From Thelephora terrestris (lineage: Eukaryota > Basidiomycota > Agaricomycetes > Thelephorales > Thelephoraceae), in contig WIUZ02000017.1 of NCBI GenBank assembly GCA_015956445.1, positions 372,001 through 436,000 of the forward strand: a stretch of 64,000 bases of DNA, written 5' to 3'. Position 1 is the stretch's first letter. Every line of letters begins with the position of its first letter. Made by a program: the position numbers and the translations under genes. Below the pieces are notes generated by a model, which saw only the letters and a list, made by a program, of their open reading frames with translations, was not told the DNA's origin and did not search any database. Below are positions 45,054 through 56,912 of the stretch, piece by piece.

Positions 45054-48000
45054 TTAGGCGTTGATATTACTCGAATGAGAGTGGATCGTAGGATTCGTAT
45101 TGTTCGTGGTGTTATGTGCAGAGGATATTAAGTCGCCACTCATCCCTCTCGGTTGCGATACTGTGTTTCTTCTAAACATGCTGGTGACCTTGGCTCTATC
45201 TCGATCGAGTGAGCGGTTGTGGGTTTGGCTGTCGTTTCCATTGGCTCTCGCGATCTCAGAAGGTTCCATCGCCTCCGGTTCGTCTGCGTACGGACCTGCA
45301 AGGATGTTTGAATGGCCTGAGTCGTCCTTGGGCTTAGCTGAGGGTCGGTCTGACGTTTTTGTCGGTTTCAGCCGACGGGGGGTGATAGTGCTAGTAGATT
45401 GCTGAACGCTCTTCGAAGCGATCCGTTTGGTCTTGGATATAAGCTCTCGAGCTACGGGGATAACTTCGAAGAACGGCTGATGCAGCGCCATCTTGACCCA
45501 GCCTTTCCAAGTTGGATCGGAGGGGATGAACTGCTCAACAAGTTCCTCGAACTAGGGAAAGTCATAGTCAGTAGCTCGAAAGCGTCGCTGATAAGAAGGG
45601 GGATGCTTACGCTCCAGGTCTGGTTCCTGTAACGTAGATCCCGGGTGTTGATGCGAGCATCTCGCAACAAGAAAGCAGCTTGCTTCTGGATACTCAGCAA
45701 GACGGAGATGCTCGCAATATCCACAGCAACGAATGTCTTTTGAGCCGACCTAGTCTTCATGATAGCCGCGTCGTTCAAGCCTACAGTTCCAGGCGCAAGA
45801 CTTGTCCCTCGTCGTATCGGATTTGCACCGGTGGGGGTACTCGGAGAAGAGAGCGCGTCCGAAGAACGGTTCATGTGGTGCAGGCTCAGAGGGGAATTCC
45901 CAGCGCTTCGAAGATCCGTGAACGACCTCGAAGTACCAAGCCTTCTCACCTGCACAGGTGCTAACCGAGTATGATCCATGGACTTCCGACCCCTGCCAGA
46001 AGAACCAGGAGAAGGACCCTGTGGGGTTGGGTCTACAGGGGACGCTGGCTGGATCTTCGTCGTGACGTTGACTGAGGTGTCATTCTGCTCGCGCCCACGT
46101 TTACGACGATTTTTCCTCGCCGGCCAGAAGTATTCCATGATTCGCCGGCCGACTTTTGTGTCGAGCTGTAGGCGAAGCGGATGTAGATCTACCTCGAACT
46201 TCTCATAGATTGAGATACCGCCTACGGGTGCGAGTACAACCCACGATGAGATCGCAAAAACATCGCGCTTTCGAGAGTAGGTTAGCGAGAGAGAAGCACA
46301 ATGGGCGACGGGAGCATACCCTGACTAGATGATGGTCTTTCGGTTCGTTGTGCTTGCAAAGGATCTCCGGCCAAACTGCATCATGATGCCCATCAAAGAC
46401 GTGAAGGTCCCCTATCCTGAGCGTGTTCACAACCGCGCTATCCTGTCGAGTAAGCCACGAGAATTTGACCCCGTTGACCGAAAGCTTGGCCAACAAATCT
46501 CGATGAGAATCTAACATCCTCCAGGAGATCTCCGGCGACGACGCCAGCAGAAGTAAAGCCGACTTGTGCTCTGAATTTCCTTCGCTCCTGTCCTGCGCCA
46601 GCCTGATCGCTTCGAAGATGTAAGACAGTTCATCGGCCAAAGCAAGAACGTCCGCTCTGATCTTAGCCATTTCCAACTTCGCCTGGCCCTCCGTGGCAGC
46701 AAAACGGCGGAGACGCCACTGGGCGTCTTGTTCCTGGTTGACCGCTTCCCGAAGTCGACCTTGCAAGCCGGAGACAACGTTTGCGGAGGACGTGAAGTCG
46801 GTAAAGTCGTAGCTGAAGAGAAGCGTCTCTAGTCTCTCCAACCGCGACTTGTGGGCGGGGTCAGAGAACAGCAGAAGACTTGTGACAATGTCAGAGATTG
46901 CTGAAAAATGGGAATCACTAGCTGATACAGTGAACTTGGGAACCCAGACGTTGATCAGATCCTGTAAAGGACGATCGGTTGAGTCGGAGCACATCGCCGC
47001 TGAGTTTGATACTCACAGTCTGGAACTTGAGGTGAATGTTAGGCGGGTCCGGGAACGGGTCGTGCATGTTTGCGCTTCCACGCAACCTCAGCCGGTTGAA
47101 TCTGTCGTAACGAATCGTGGCCTCGGTTTGAGGAACCAACCGATCGAAATCACTGCTCTCGCATCTAAAATCGATGAGGACCTCGACCGGGATACATCCG
47201 TCCTTTGTTGAGCTAGTCTTGGACGGTGCAAAGATCTGAAGGTCCTGAAGTCCGATATACGTCCTACACGAGATGAGTAAGCGCGAAAAGCACAAACGCC
47301 ACGAGACCCCACCTGCTCATAATGGTACCGTTGATGGGATCATCCGCGTTTTCGTTGTCCATAATGTTGTTGATCTTGAACTTGGTGACTGCCGCGGCAA
47401 CAACACAAGTAGAGTCTTCACTCAATTCGCTGTGGAGGACGATCTGCGGTTTTAATAACACGCAGAAGTGACTCTGCTTCAGGGAGGCTCCTTCCTTCCA
47501 CCCTTCGAGAGGATCCAACCCAGGATGTGGGGCATCGGCATATGCATCCGCAAGGGTGTTCTCCAAACCACCAGTAGAGTCCCTACTACTGAACGATTGT
47601 CGAAGCATCTGCATCGCCTGTGCAATCCCTTTGGTTTGAGGTATCTGGACTTCTACAGATCTCCGCGGTACCGGCCTGGTCTGTTTTGGAGCCCCTTGGT
47701 CCCGGATAAATTTGACTGCCCTAAATAAAGAATGAGTGGTGCCCAAACCCGTCGCACCTTACGGACTTACCGCGTCGCCAGTTGGTATTCGAACCCTCTC
47801 CTCGAACGCGAACAGTAGTAATACTCCATCAAGATCTAAAAGATATCATCAACCCAGAACGAGAAGAGTGAGAGAAGATCGAGAACACGTACGTCTCGGA
47901 CGGACTCGTTGAGGAAAAGCCGAGGGCAATGAACTTGGTACACATTCTCAAACCCAAGCCACTCCGACATCGGAACAGTATCCGCCGCGATGTAGTAGCT

Positions 48001-51000
48001 CCTCGAATGTGGGTCCGTGCCCTCCGCAGCCTGATTCTCGCTCAAGACCGCCGCGTACTCTTCCAATAGCTTGATCATCTTTAAAGTAGTTTCCTCGCGA
48101 AGGTTGTAGGGGGACAATGTCTTCCGCAATTCTTCGATTCGTTCGCCTACAAGCTTCACCTGTATGTGCGCAGAACCTATGATAAACCTATAAGCAAGAG
48201 TGTTGTTCCGGATAAGTAGGAAAACCTCACAAGGTTCTTTCCCGAGGTAACAACTATGAGTGTCTTCGTTACCGAACTTGCTGAACACAGTCCGCTGATG
48301 AGCTTTAGCGTTCTGAGTCTCCACTGGACACTTTGTGTACACGAAGTGCGGGCACTCCGCAGCACGCAGCAAGTTCACCACCGGCGTATCACACGAAGAC
48401 CAGTCCAACTCCACGAAATCGTCCTTGTCGAACCATATCGAATCCGGGCTAGTTGTAGGGAGGTTTGAGCGGAATTTATTGCTACCGGTCTCCTCAGGTG
48501 TGTCCGGCAACACGATCTTCTTGACGGGGTCTTGGAAGGTTCCCAACATCGCACGAAGATGCAATCCCCTGAGAACGGCCTCTGCGTTATGCAAATACTT
48601 GTGACGTACAACCTCCGAAGTTCCAAGCGAAGGGTTGAACTGCGTGCTCTCCTCGTCACGCTGGTGCAGATCTGCATGGAAATGATCGATCAACGCTTTC
48701 ATCCCGACGAACCGTGTGATACCGTCAGACCAGGACTGCCTGCCCTCGTCCGGGTAGACGTGAGAGATAAAGAGACGGGGAACAGTGATGCGGTACTTGA
48801 TGGTAGCGATGTGTTGGCTCAACTTTGGATTGACAAGTTTGTGCTGGAAATAGCTGCCTTGGCGAATGGGAAGAGACATCCGACTGTCAAAAAGACCGAC
48901 CCAATGCCAGAAAAGCGCGAACGTCTTGGGAGTGAGATGGAAATTACTAAACGGGGAGTTATCGTGCGCTCCAGAGTTCTCGACAGACGATGTCAGGGAC
49001 AGAGACATGTGGATGAAGTCAGACCGGAAACCGTTATATGAATCTTCAGGTGCCTATACCAGGAAAAGCACGCTGAGTAACGTATTGAACTTTACGGGAC
49101 TTTTCGACCAACCTTTCTCTCTGGGTTGCTCTCCTTCGTCTCGAGCACCACATCGTAATGGGGGCGGAAAGAGAAATGGCGGCATCTACGTTTGAACGCA
49201 GGCAATTCTCCACAATCCTGACACTCAGAACCACAAGACCGTTCCAAGTCAAACCTGACTCCGAATCGAACGCCAGAACTAAGCTTGGCACAAATCTTGC
49301 GGAGCTCGCAGGTGTTTCGGTGACTGGACTTTCGGCTTCTGATGTCACTCTTCGGTGGGACAGACGAGAGAGAGGGGTCCGCATCGGCGTGAACTCCCTC
49401 AAAGCTGGGCACGGAGTGTTCAGTCTCGAAAATGAATTATCCCAGTAGAGCAAGAAGCTTACTTTGGCACCGCAACGGACATGCTATCACTGATAACCTG
49501 AATCAACTCGCCATCTGGATTGGGTTGTCCGATCAAAATTCTTATATTGCCACTCCAACATAAAGCAAATCCCGCTCCGTCATGAAGAACCGTGTGCGGA
49601 TCCCTCGAGCCCTTGATGTGGAGGTGTACATCACCCTTGAAGGACGCTCGTACCGTCCAGTGGAGGACAAGTCTCAACTAGAGTCAAAGGCGAGTAAATG
49701 CTAGTTGTCGGTCAAGAGAAAAACAGTTCCACCTTGTCCCAGAAGCCAACGGAAGGCGAGGGGTCCCTCGGAGCACTAGACAACGTCTCCAATATCCTCA
49801 TCACATCCTGGACCGTGTAACTATAGCTGATTCCCCAACAGATCTCCGTGGTCTCCCTCGTAGTAGCATTGACCTCAGGGTTCGCATACGTCTTGACTGG
49901 CATGATAGTCTTCGGAACGGTGAAATGAAACTTGGTCGCCCCATGAACGCCGAAATTCTCCTCTACTATAACGCAGTCTCGCCACTCAACAGATTGCGGG
50001 GGACCCATCTGTTCGGCAATGACCAGATCGGTGCGAAACGTCAGAGCGGTAGCTCCTGTTCCCGGCTTCCCCTTGACCGCAAAAAGTGGCAGAGGGTAAT
50101 CTCGGAGGTTGACAGTGATGGCACTGACGGACAAATCGAGGTTGAGAGGAACGAGAAGGGAATACTCCGAATCTCGCGGTTGACCGCTTCCTATGTCAAA
50201 CAGGAAATCAGGGAGCTTCTCCATAGCGAACGAAGGACCATTGATCTGAAGGTTCAGACCGTCGACGACAAGGCGAACCAGAGGAGGCCCGTCAGGAAGT
50301 GGTGCCACAAGGACGAGATTCGAATCCGCGCTCTTAAGGTTCGGTGGACGGAACTTGGAGGGCGCGTAGAAGGGCTGATTCCACTGCATTTGTTTGGAGC
50401 GGTATTGGCCATGAATTTCTTTCCACGTCTTCGCATGAACAGCGAGCAGGCGTTGTCGGGCCTCTTCGATGGAGACAGAGTGCTGAGTCGTGAAACGATA
50501 ACCATCGGGATCGTCTTGATTGACTTGACTGTTCTGTTCCGACTCCGCAGCGAGGATAGTCGCCACCTTCGCCTCAAAGGCATCCCTGTAATGGAACCCC
50601 TTAGGTCAGCGTGACGCGCTTCCCGATTATAATACCATACTCATGAGCGGCAATGATTTCCGTCGCCTTGAAACTCGCACGTGAGATCAACCCAAGCTTA
50701 CTCTCAAATGGATCATCAGCGGCTTCTGCAATCAGCCTACGAATCTTGAACACCATCTTCGGAACCTTCTTCGCGTCTTCCTTTGCCGGAATATCCATCT
50801 CCCTGAACTTCCCTCGGTCCACAACCTCCACCAGATGCTTCATCGACTTGGTGCTGAGCCCGATGGCAAGGACGAGCTCCGAGAATACAAAATGATGCGG
50901 AATCCTGACTCTCCCGACCTCTCCTTGGACGGTTATAGAAACCTCAGGCTGAGAAGCGGTGTCGATCGCGACGTCCCAGGACTGCATCGAGATGAACTCT

Positions 51001-54000
51001 TCCCATAGACGATCGTCAACGGGCCCGTCGAGCCTTTCGCTTCGCCCCTTGAGTCGCGGCACCCAGAAGAAACACGATGGCCAGCTGAGCAGGATCGTTC
51101 GAGCCTTGGTGAGTTGCAGGTTGAAGTTGTTCATCCTCGCGGCGATGGCCTGTCCCTCAGGCATATTGAACAGGAATTCGAAGAGGTGGACTGAAGCATG
51201 AAGTTTGATAATCTTCTCCCTAACTGGTTCAGCCGGTGGGTGCGAACCGGTCGGTTTCCGTGTAGCCTCCGCCTTTGGACCAAAAATCTCCTTCAACCCT
51301 CTCGTAGCCAAAAGCGCACAATAGGCATGAACCAGCCCAAGCTTGACTTTCACCGCAGGCACCTTCACACCCACCTCACACACCCACTTATCCTCCGCAT
51401 CTCCGCTCCACTCCGCTGCCCGTACACCGGGATACACCAGGTCGATCTTCGCACTCGTAATGGACAGGAACTGGGTGTTCTGCTCGCTGAACTTCGAAGT
51501 CATATCTTTCAAGCAGTAGGGATCATCCGCGACGCATGTGGTGGAGATGGCGCTGCGAATACCCGTATCCCAAAATGTGAACCTCACAACGTCGCTCGTC
51601 CAGTCAGATTCGCTCCTCGAGGTGGTTTTGTTGATGGACTTGATAAGAGGTTCTTCAGGGAGGTAAAGCTTGTGTCGAGTCTGATGTCTATCGGAGACCT
51701 TGCCGATCGCGGGGACGTGACATGGAAGTATGGAGCAGAAGTGGATGGAGAATCCAGTGTGAAACGCGATACCTCGGGCGAGGTCCGCGCTTTCCGTAGG
51801 GTTAAGATCGGGGCTCGTCGCGAACGCAGTGAACCTGTCGATCGCAACACTCGCGGCAACACCCACGGGTAGTCGATCAAGGAGGTGAGGCCCTCTGTGG
51901 GTGGGTTTGGACCAGGGATGTGGTGGAGGTTGCTTTGGTCGTTGTCTGATGGTATCCAATATTTCGGAAAGAACGGAAACCACCTCAGGGTGCCACAACT
52001 CAACCGATATTGCGTCAGTCGAGCTGTGGAGGTCCAAGAAAGTAGAAGAAATATCCAAGACAGTTACTCCATCTTCTTTGATCATCGCCGAAGACATCCC
52101 GTTGGCGGAGATATTGAGCGTGTCAACGATCAACAATGGTTCGAAGCTCGTCTCGCTCGTCTCTCCTGCGTCAAACGACCCATGGGCCCCGATCCCGACT
52201 CGAACGCCAAGTTCCAAAGGCTCGACATTACACGCGATCGAAGTGCGCATCCGGATGGGGGTTGCTTCCTCGGAGAAGAAGATCCTCTTCGACCGATGAG
52301 GTGGCGGAACGAAATCAGAGTCAAGACAGAAGACTACACCAGCTGTCTTCATCTCCACCGCAGCTTGTGATCTCCTTTGTGCGCAACTCGAAAATGGGAT
52401 GTTGGTTTTGATACTGCCGACCTCCACGTCGATATGCACCCGAGGAACGTGTTCGACCACCGAGCTGTCCACCACCCATTCTTCCCTAGGCGAAATTTCT
52501 TGCGGAGACAGGACAACCGGAGGCTGTAGATCCGGCGACAGTAGCGTGGAAGGCGCAGATCGAGGGGATTCCCGCAGAATGAGGTCTCGAATCGATTCCC
52601 AATCGTGCGTGATGTCAATGGATGTCACTTTGGCCCTGAGGGCCAAAACTGCAGAGTTGGGGTCCCCGGAGTGCAGGTTCAGCTTTCGATTCTTGCGGGC
52701 TGTGAGGCGAGACATGGAGGGCAGTGTTAATTGAGAGGCCAGTGCGTCGAGTCGAATCTTCCCCACGGTGGCGACTACGAGAGAATGAGCTGTCGGAGCA
52801 CCATGGATTAGAGAAGGTCGGCCAATCTTCTGGAAAGCTACCCGATCCGTGGAGAAGTGCGCCGAGTATACCTCAGAATCGACATCAGTAATGCACTTGC
52901 TGCGCCCGAGTATTTCGCGGTGAAGTGGGTGCTCGTCAGGATCGCTAAGACCGGCGGAGAGCTCGAGCTTTTGGAGGTTCATTGCCATCGAAGAATTGTC
53001 GTTGGCTCGGAATTGGAGGTTGATCGTCGCAACCTTCATTCTTACGAGCTTGACTGAGGCTAACAAGGTCTAACAGGACAATCAGGAGGGAAGACAAATG
53101 TAAAGGAAGAGAAGTGAGCTTACATCGAGGAGCGTTGTCTTGGGGACCTTCCGAGTAGCGGAGTCGCGCCGCAATGACTGGGTAAGCGTGAGAACGGAAT
53201 ATGTACCTTGAGGAGGATAAGCTCGCCTACCATGAACTGGAGGCTCGGGGACAGAGGGGAAAACAGGGTAGGAGACGTGGGGACGAATGGGCTTGGTTGA
53301 AATGACGTAGATGGAGGGGGTTTCGTGGGCTTCCTCAGCTTCAATTGACGAATGAGGTCTTGTACAAGGTCCAATGTCAGATTTATTGATTCCAAACCAA
53401 TGGTAGCCTCGAGACTGTGAGGTTCGATGCCTCGTTGAGAGTTGATATCCAGGGAGGCATGGAAATTACTGCTGGGAAAATGAAAAACCATATTCCCGTC
53501 TGTGGCGACAATCAGCCTATTGTCGCATATACGTGGAGCGGCTGACCGTTCTGGGAACTTGAAGCCTGGACTGCCGAAAGATCATTCGAGTGAATCGTAA
53601 GAGCGGCTGTACCCCTCGTGTTCCCCCATGCTCCTGCCCACGTGCGAGAGACGCTATCCGACAAGCGAAGCTTCCAGTCCGCCATACTCAAGAAACGGCT
53701 ATGTTTCCGTTGGAGTGGGCGGGACGAACTGGATCGTGGTTTGAACGCAACCTTTTCGACTTGAGTGAACACCACTTTGGTTGACACACCAAGCTCCTTC
53801 AGCTTGAACTGTATATCTGGCAACTCGGCCAACGAAAGTTCTGCAGAGTCAAGCTCGAAATCGAGCACTTGGGTTAAAGTGGGAAGGCACTTAATGAGTA
53901 CCCTCAGGAGAAATACGATGCCTGCGCGAACGAGCGGACGGAAGTAGGGTTCTAGTCCGGAGTATAAAGCATAAATTAACTCTCGGGCTTTGGAAGCGAT

Positions 54001-54435
54001 CGGGGAAGGTGAGAAGTCAGCGAGCGTCGGCCTCCTGCGATGAACTGCTGTCGGTTTCGGAGGCGGGGGTGTGGGGTCATTTGGGGGTGTGGCGATGTCT
54101 AACTTGAGACCTTGAACGACGACGGTGAGATGGCTAGCTTGCGTCTTGGATGGGCGGTGATAGGAAAGACCGATTCGATCAATGTTCCACACGTTGCGAC
54201 CTTGGCGAAAGTAGACCCCTCGGATTGAACGCAAACTAACGCTGCGAACGCGGAAGCGGCTGAAGAGGAGGCGCAATCCCCATGGAACGATGTAGGTTCG
54301 GAGGACGACAGAGACTGTGAGGAATCGAATGAACCAAACCAGGAAGAAGGACCACCAAGCGTCGTCGGGACGGGAGATTGTGAGCAGACGTAGGGCAGCA
54401 AGAACTGGTGGGGCAGCCGGTGTTGACGAGGCCAT
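45054..54435 (-). CDS. FMP27: FMP27/Hobbit-type bridge-like lipid transfer protein (giant gene)
   Basis: Very large protein of the repeating-beta-groove group that moves lipids between ER and plasma membrane or other contact sites (yeast Fmp27/Hob1, animal BLTP2). The N-terminus has an ER anchor (FFLVWFIRFLTVSVVLRTYI) followed by RLLFSRFRVRSVSLRSIRGV, the typical chorein-like start. More than ten introns are inferred; for example one at about 53,508-53,554 joins SQN to DGNMVFHFPSSNFHASLD. Downstream landmarks are GFWDKV joined to RLVLHWTVRASFKGDVHLHI near 49,690, NFHLTPKTFALFWHWVGLFD near 48,900, RVRIPTGDAV joined to KFIRDQGAPKQTRPVPRRS near 47,720, and a coiled-coil part RLRREAVNQEQDAQWRLRRF-like near 46,730. 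The C-terminal domain has EYFWPARKNRRKRGREQ, FVAVDIASISVLLSIQ and FEELVEQFIPSDPTWKGW. The tail is Ser/Asn-rich. The gene looks complete and covers 9.4 kb. Confidence 0.93.
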
Positions 54436-55467
54436 GGCTGAATGGGATGGCGTAAGCGGGGTTGCCAGCGGAACGGAGGTGGAAAGAGTGTACCAACCGC
54501 TGTGGAAGATGTTTGTGGGGAGTATGCATGCGATTCGACGCTCAACACATATGCGCCCGCCGGAAAGCCGATAGTCAATTGTAGATGACAATGATGGTTG
54601 AGCAAACAGTGATCGAAGGACGCGGATTGGAGTTGGCCATCCGCACGTGGCTTTAGCGCCCCTCAGGGCCCCTCCCGCGCCACGCCCAGAAGATGTGCAC
54701 TGGGCCCCGCGAGCCGACTTGAGACGTTGATCATGACGCTGACGGCCCTGAAGGGCGGCCTACGGAGACTGGAGTACCTTCGCAGGTCAGGGGTTCTGTA
54801 CGTTTTCGGCTTGGTGTTATGATAGCGACATTTGCACGCCTCACTCCGAGCCCCAGTCGAAGGTGTGGGGGACATGTTCGCGACTTCGAATTCTGCGGGG
54901 GCTGATAAGTCCGTCATTACCGATAGTCGTCACACAATTCCAAAAATTCCCCTGATGATGCATCCGCGGGTGGTGGGATCAGATCCTCATAGATTAGGCT
55001 CACGCTAAGTTAGTGAGTGTGTGTCGACAAGGGAACGTATGTACAAGAGACCACAGCGGTGGTAATTGGTCAGAGCGGAAGAGTTCTCCACACGGTTTAG
55101 CGGGGTGCTCCAGTTTGATCATCGCTAGCCCAAGAAACCAAAGAAACGCCCTTGGATAACTTTCGTCCGCTGATCGTCTATTCCCTCTGTCCTCTTTGGG
55201 CTTTTTCTTGTACCGTGACCACCCAGCGAGCGAACGAAAGCCAGTGCATTGCACCGGAAAAATACATTCAAAGAGGAACGTTTGCATTTGTATTTCGCTG
55301 TTGGCGTTGAGGGACAGCCACGTGGCTGATCACTGATCAGAACTGACAGCACCTCCTTCTTCCCGCTCTTCCGTCCCTCCCCCTCCCTCCCCCCGCCTTC
55401 GTTCCAAAAAACTCGCTCTCTCCTTCCTCTCGCCCCGTTTTCCCCCCGACGACGATTTATAAAAAAC
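54436..55467. promoter_or_regulatory. Divergent FMP27 / Pho80-type cyclin promoter region with CACGTG elements
   Basis: About 1 kb without coding capacity. CACGTGG occurs twice: at 54,644-54,650 on the FMP27 side, and at 55,321-55,327 inside a perfect 12-base palindrome AGCCACGTGGCT (55,318-55,329) on the cyclin side. Directly after it stand two TGATCA units (55,329-55,334 and 55,336-55,341). A C/T-rich tract runs from about 55,347 to 55,450, and the cyclin leader ends TTTATAAAAAAC just before the ATG. Confidence 0.6.
55318..55341. promoter_or_regulatory. Palindromic E-box AGCCACGTGGCT plus double TGATCA
   Basis: The 12-base palindrome is centred on CACGTG, the core bound by Pho4/Cbf1-type bHLH factors. 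It lies about 140 bases upstream of the Pho80-type cyclin start. The adjacent TGATCA pair is spaced by one base. Confidence 0.5.
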
Positions 55468-56912
55468 ATGCTCGCTTTGGCTCCCCCTATACAGCACTCT
55501 TCCTCGGATTACTCCTCCGTCAATGCTGACTACAGGCAGCCATCAACATCGTCTTCAGCCTCTTCTAACTCTTCCTCGCGTTCAGCAAGACACCAGTCCA
55601 GAAAGTTCTCATCCAACCCCTCATCCTCCTCATCTTCATCTACTGCCACCCCCTCATCTTCCGTCCCCTCGTCAATCGCGTCTTTACCGACGACGACCCC
55701 AGATTCACGCTCCTCGAATACCGAACACCCTTCTTCCTCTTCCAGGAATTCGCATGCATCCCCCTTCCAATCTATGAAACAGCACGTAGACTCCAAACAA
55801 CATCCATCCGAGCCCCGAAGGGATCCGGTCGACATCCACTCAGTCCCACCCCACGATCTACTCCGACTTCTCGCCACTTTACTCACCCAGATCGCCTCCG
55901 CCAACGATTCTCTCTCCTCCAGGTCCGACCCCTCTCCTTCGGCCCCTCATTTTGATCAATCGTCTTCTCCGGTCTGGAAGTCTCTCACAACTGCCTCCAA
56001 ATCCTCCCTGGGAAACACTTCATCATCCTTATCTTTCCATGCTCGCAACATTCCCACAATTACACTCGAAGCATACCTTCTACGCATACACAAATACTGT
56101 CCCACCACCAACGAAGTTTTTCTTTCTCTCCTCGTCTATTTTGATAGAATCTCCAAATTGGCCGCTCAAGTCACGGGCAAACCTTTTGTGATCGACTCAT
56201 ACAATATCCACCGACTGGTTATCGCCGGCGTAACCGTCGCAAGCAAGTTCTTCAGTGATGTCTTCTACACAAACTCTAGATATGCCAAGGTATTCATCAC
56301 CCCAGAACCCCGCCATGTTTGCATATTAACCCACAACCATCACAGGTTGGAGGGCTTCCCCAGACCGAGTTAAACCAGCTAGAGCTCCAGTTCTTGCTCC
56401 TTAACGACTTCCGCTTGATGATATCCCCGCAAGAAATGCAGAGATACGCCGAGCAGTTGGTCTTGTTCTCGCAGTTGAGATCTGAGGGCGATTTATCTTC
56501 CATGCCTCCCAGATCACCCAGCAGCCTATCCGCCCCAATGCAGACCATGGGTGCCATAGATGCCTATGGCGGTTCTTTTGTCGGGTCTACCCACCGGGCG
56601 GATCACATATCACACTCGTCGACCTCGGCCTCTGCAACCTCCAACCACAAGAACGGCGCTAGAACGCCCCAGGTGCGACCCAGGGAACCAACTATCAATA
56701 ACGGTGCGGTTAGCGAGACCGATACTTCAGACGCCGACACGACCAGCGAGGCGGGGACAGAGACAGATGCCGAGACCGACGACGAACCCACGATTCGACC
56801 AAACCAATCGAGCGGTTCCAGCGATACAATGAGCATGCACAGTTACACCAGCGAAGACACTGACGCAGATGCTGCAGGCGACGGAAGAGACCATCGCATG
56901 GGGAGCCCATGA
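55468..56912 (+). CDS. Pho80-like (Pcl-type) cyclin
   Basis: Cyclin of the PHO80 family, partner of a Pho85-type kinase in phosphate signalling. The first 150 residues are Ser/Thr/Pro-rich and disordered. The cyclin box begins DIHSVPPHDLLRLLATLLTQ IA and, after a Ser-rich insert of about 50 residues, continues with ITLEAYLLRIHKYCPTTNEV, FLSLLVYFDRISKLAAQ, IDSYNIHRLVIAGVTVASKF and FSDVFYTNSRYAKVGGLPQT, which are the hallmark segments. One intron (about 56,290-56,345) separates SRYAK and VGGLPQTELNQLELQFLLLN. LMISPQEMQRYAEQLV closes the box. The C-terminal 150 residues are rich in Asp, Glu, Ser and Thr. The expected kinase-contact region is intact. The CACGTG palindrome upstream suggests control by a Pho4-like factor (inference). 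Confidence 0.91.

Noticed and set aside
47775-47800. B-box-like GGTTCGAATACC on the minus strand
   Set aside because: It lies in an FMP27 exon reading RVRIPTGDA and no tRNA fold surrounds it.
45054-54435. Several separate genes in the FMP27 region
   Set aside because: The exons follow one after another on the same strand in the order of the FMP27/Hobbit protein, with usable splice sites, so one gene explains them all.
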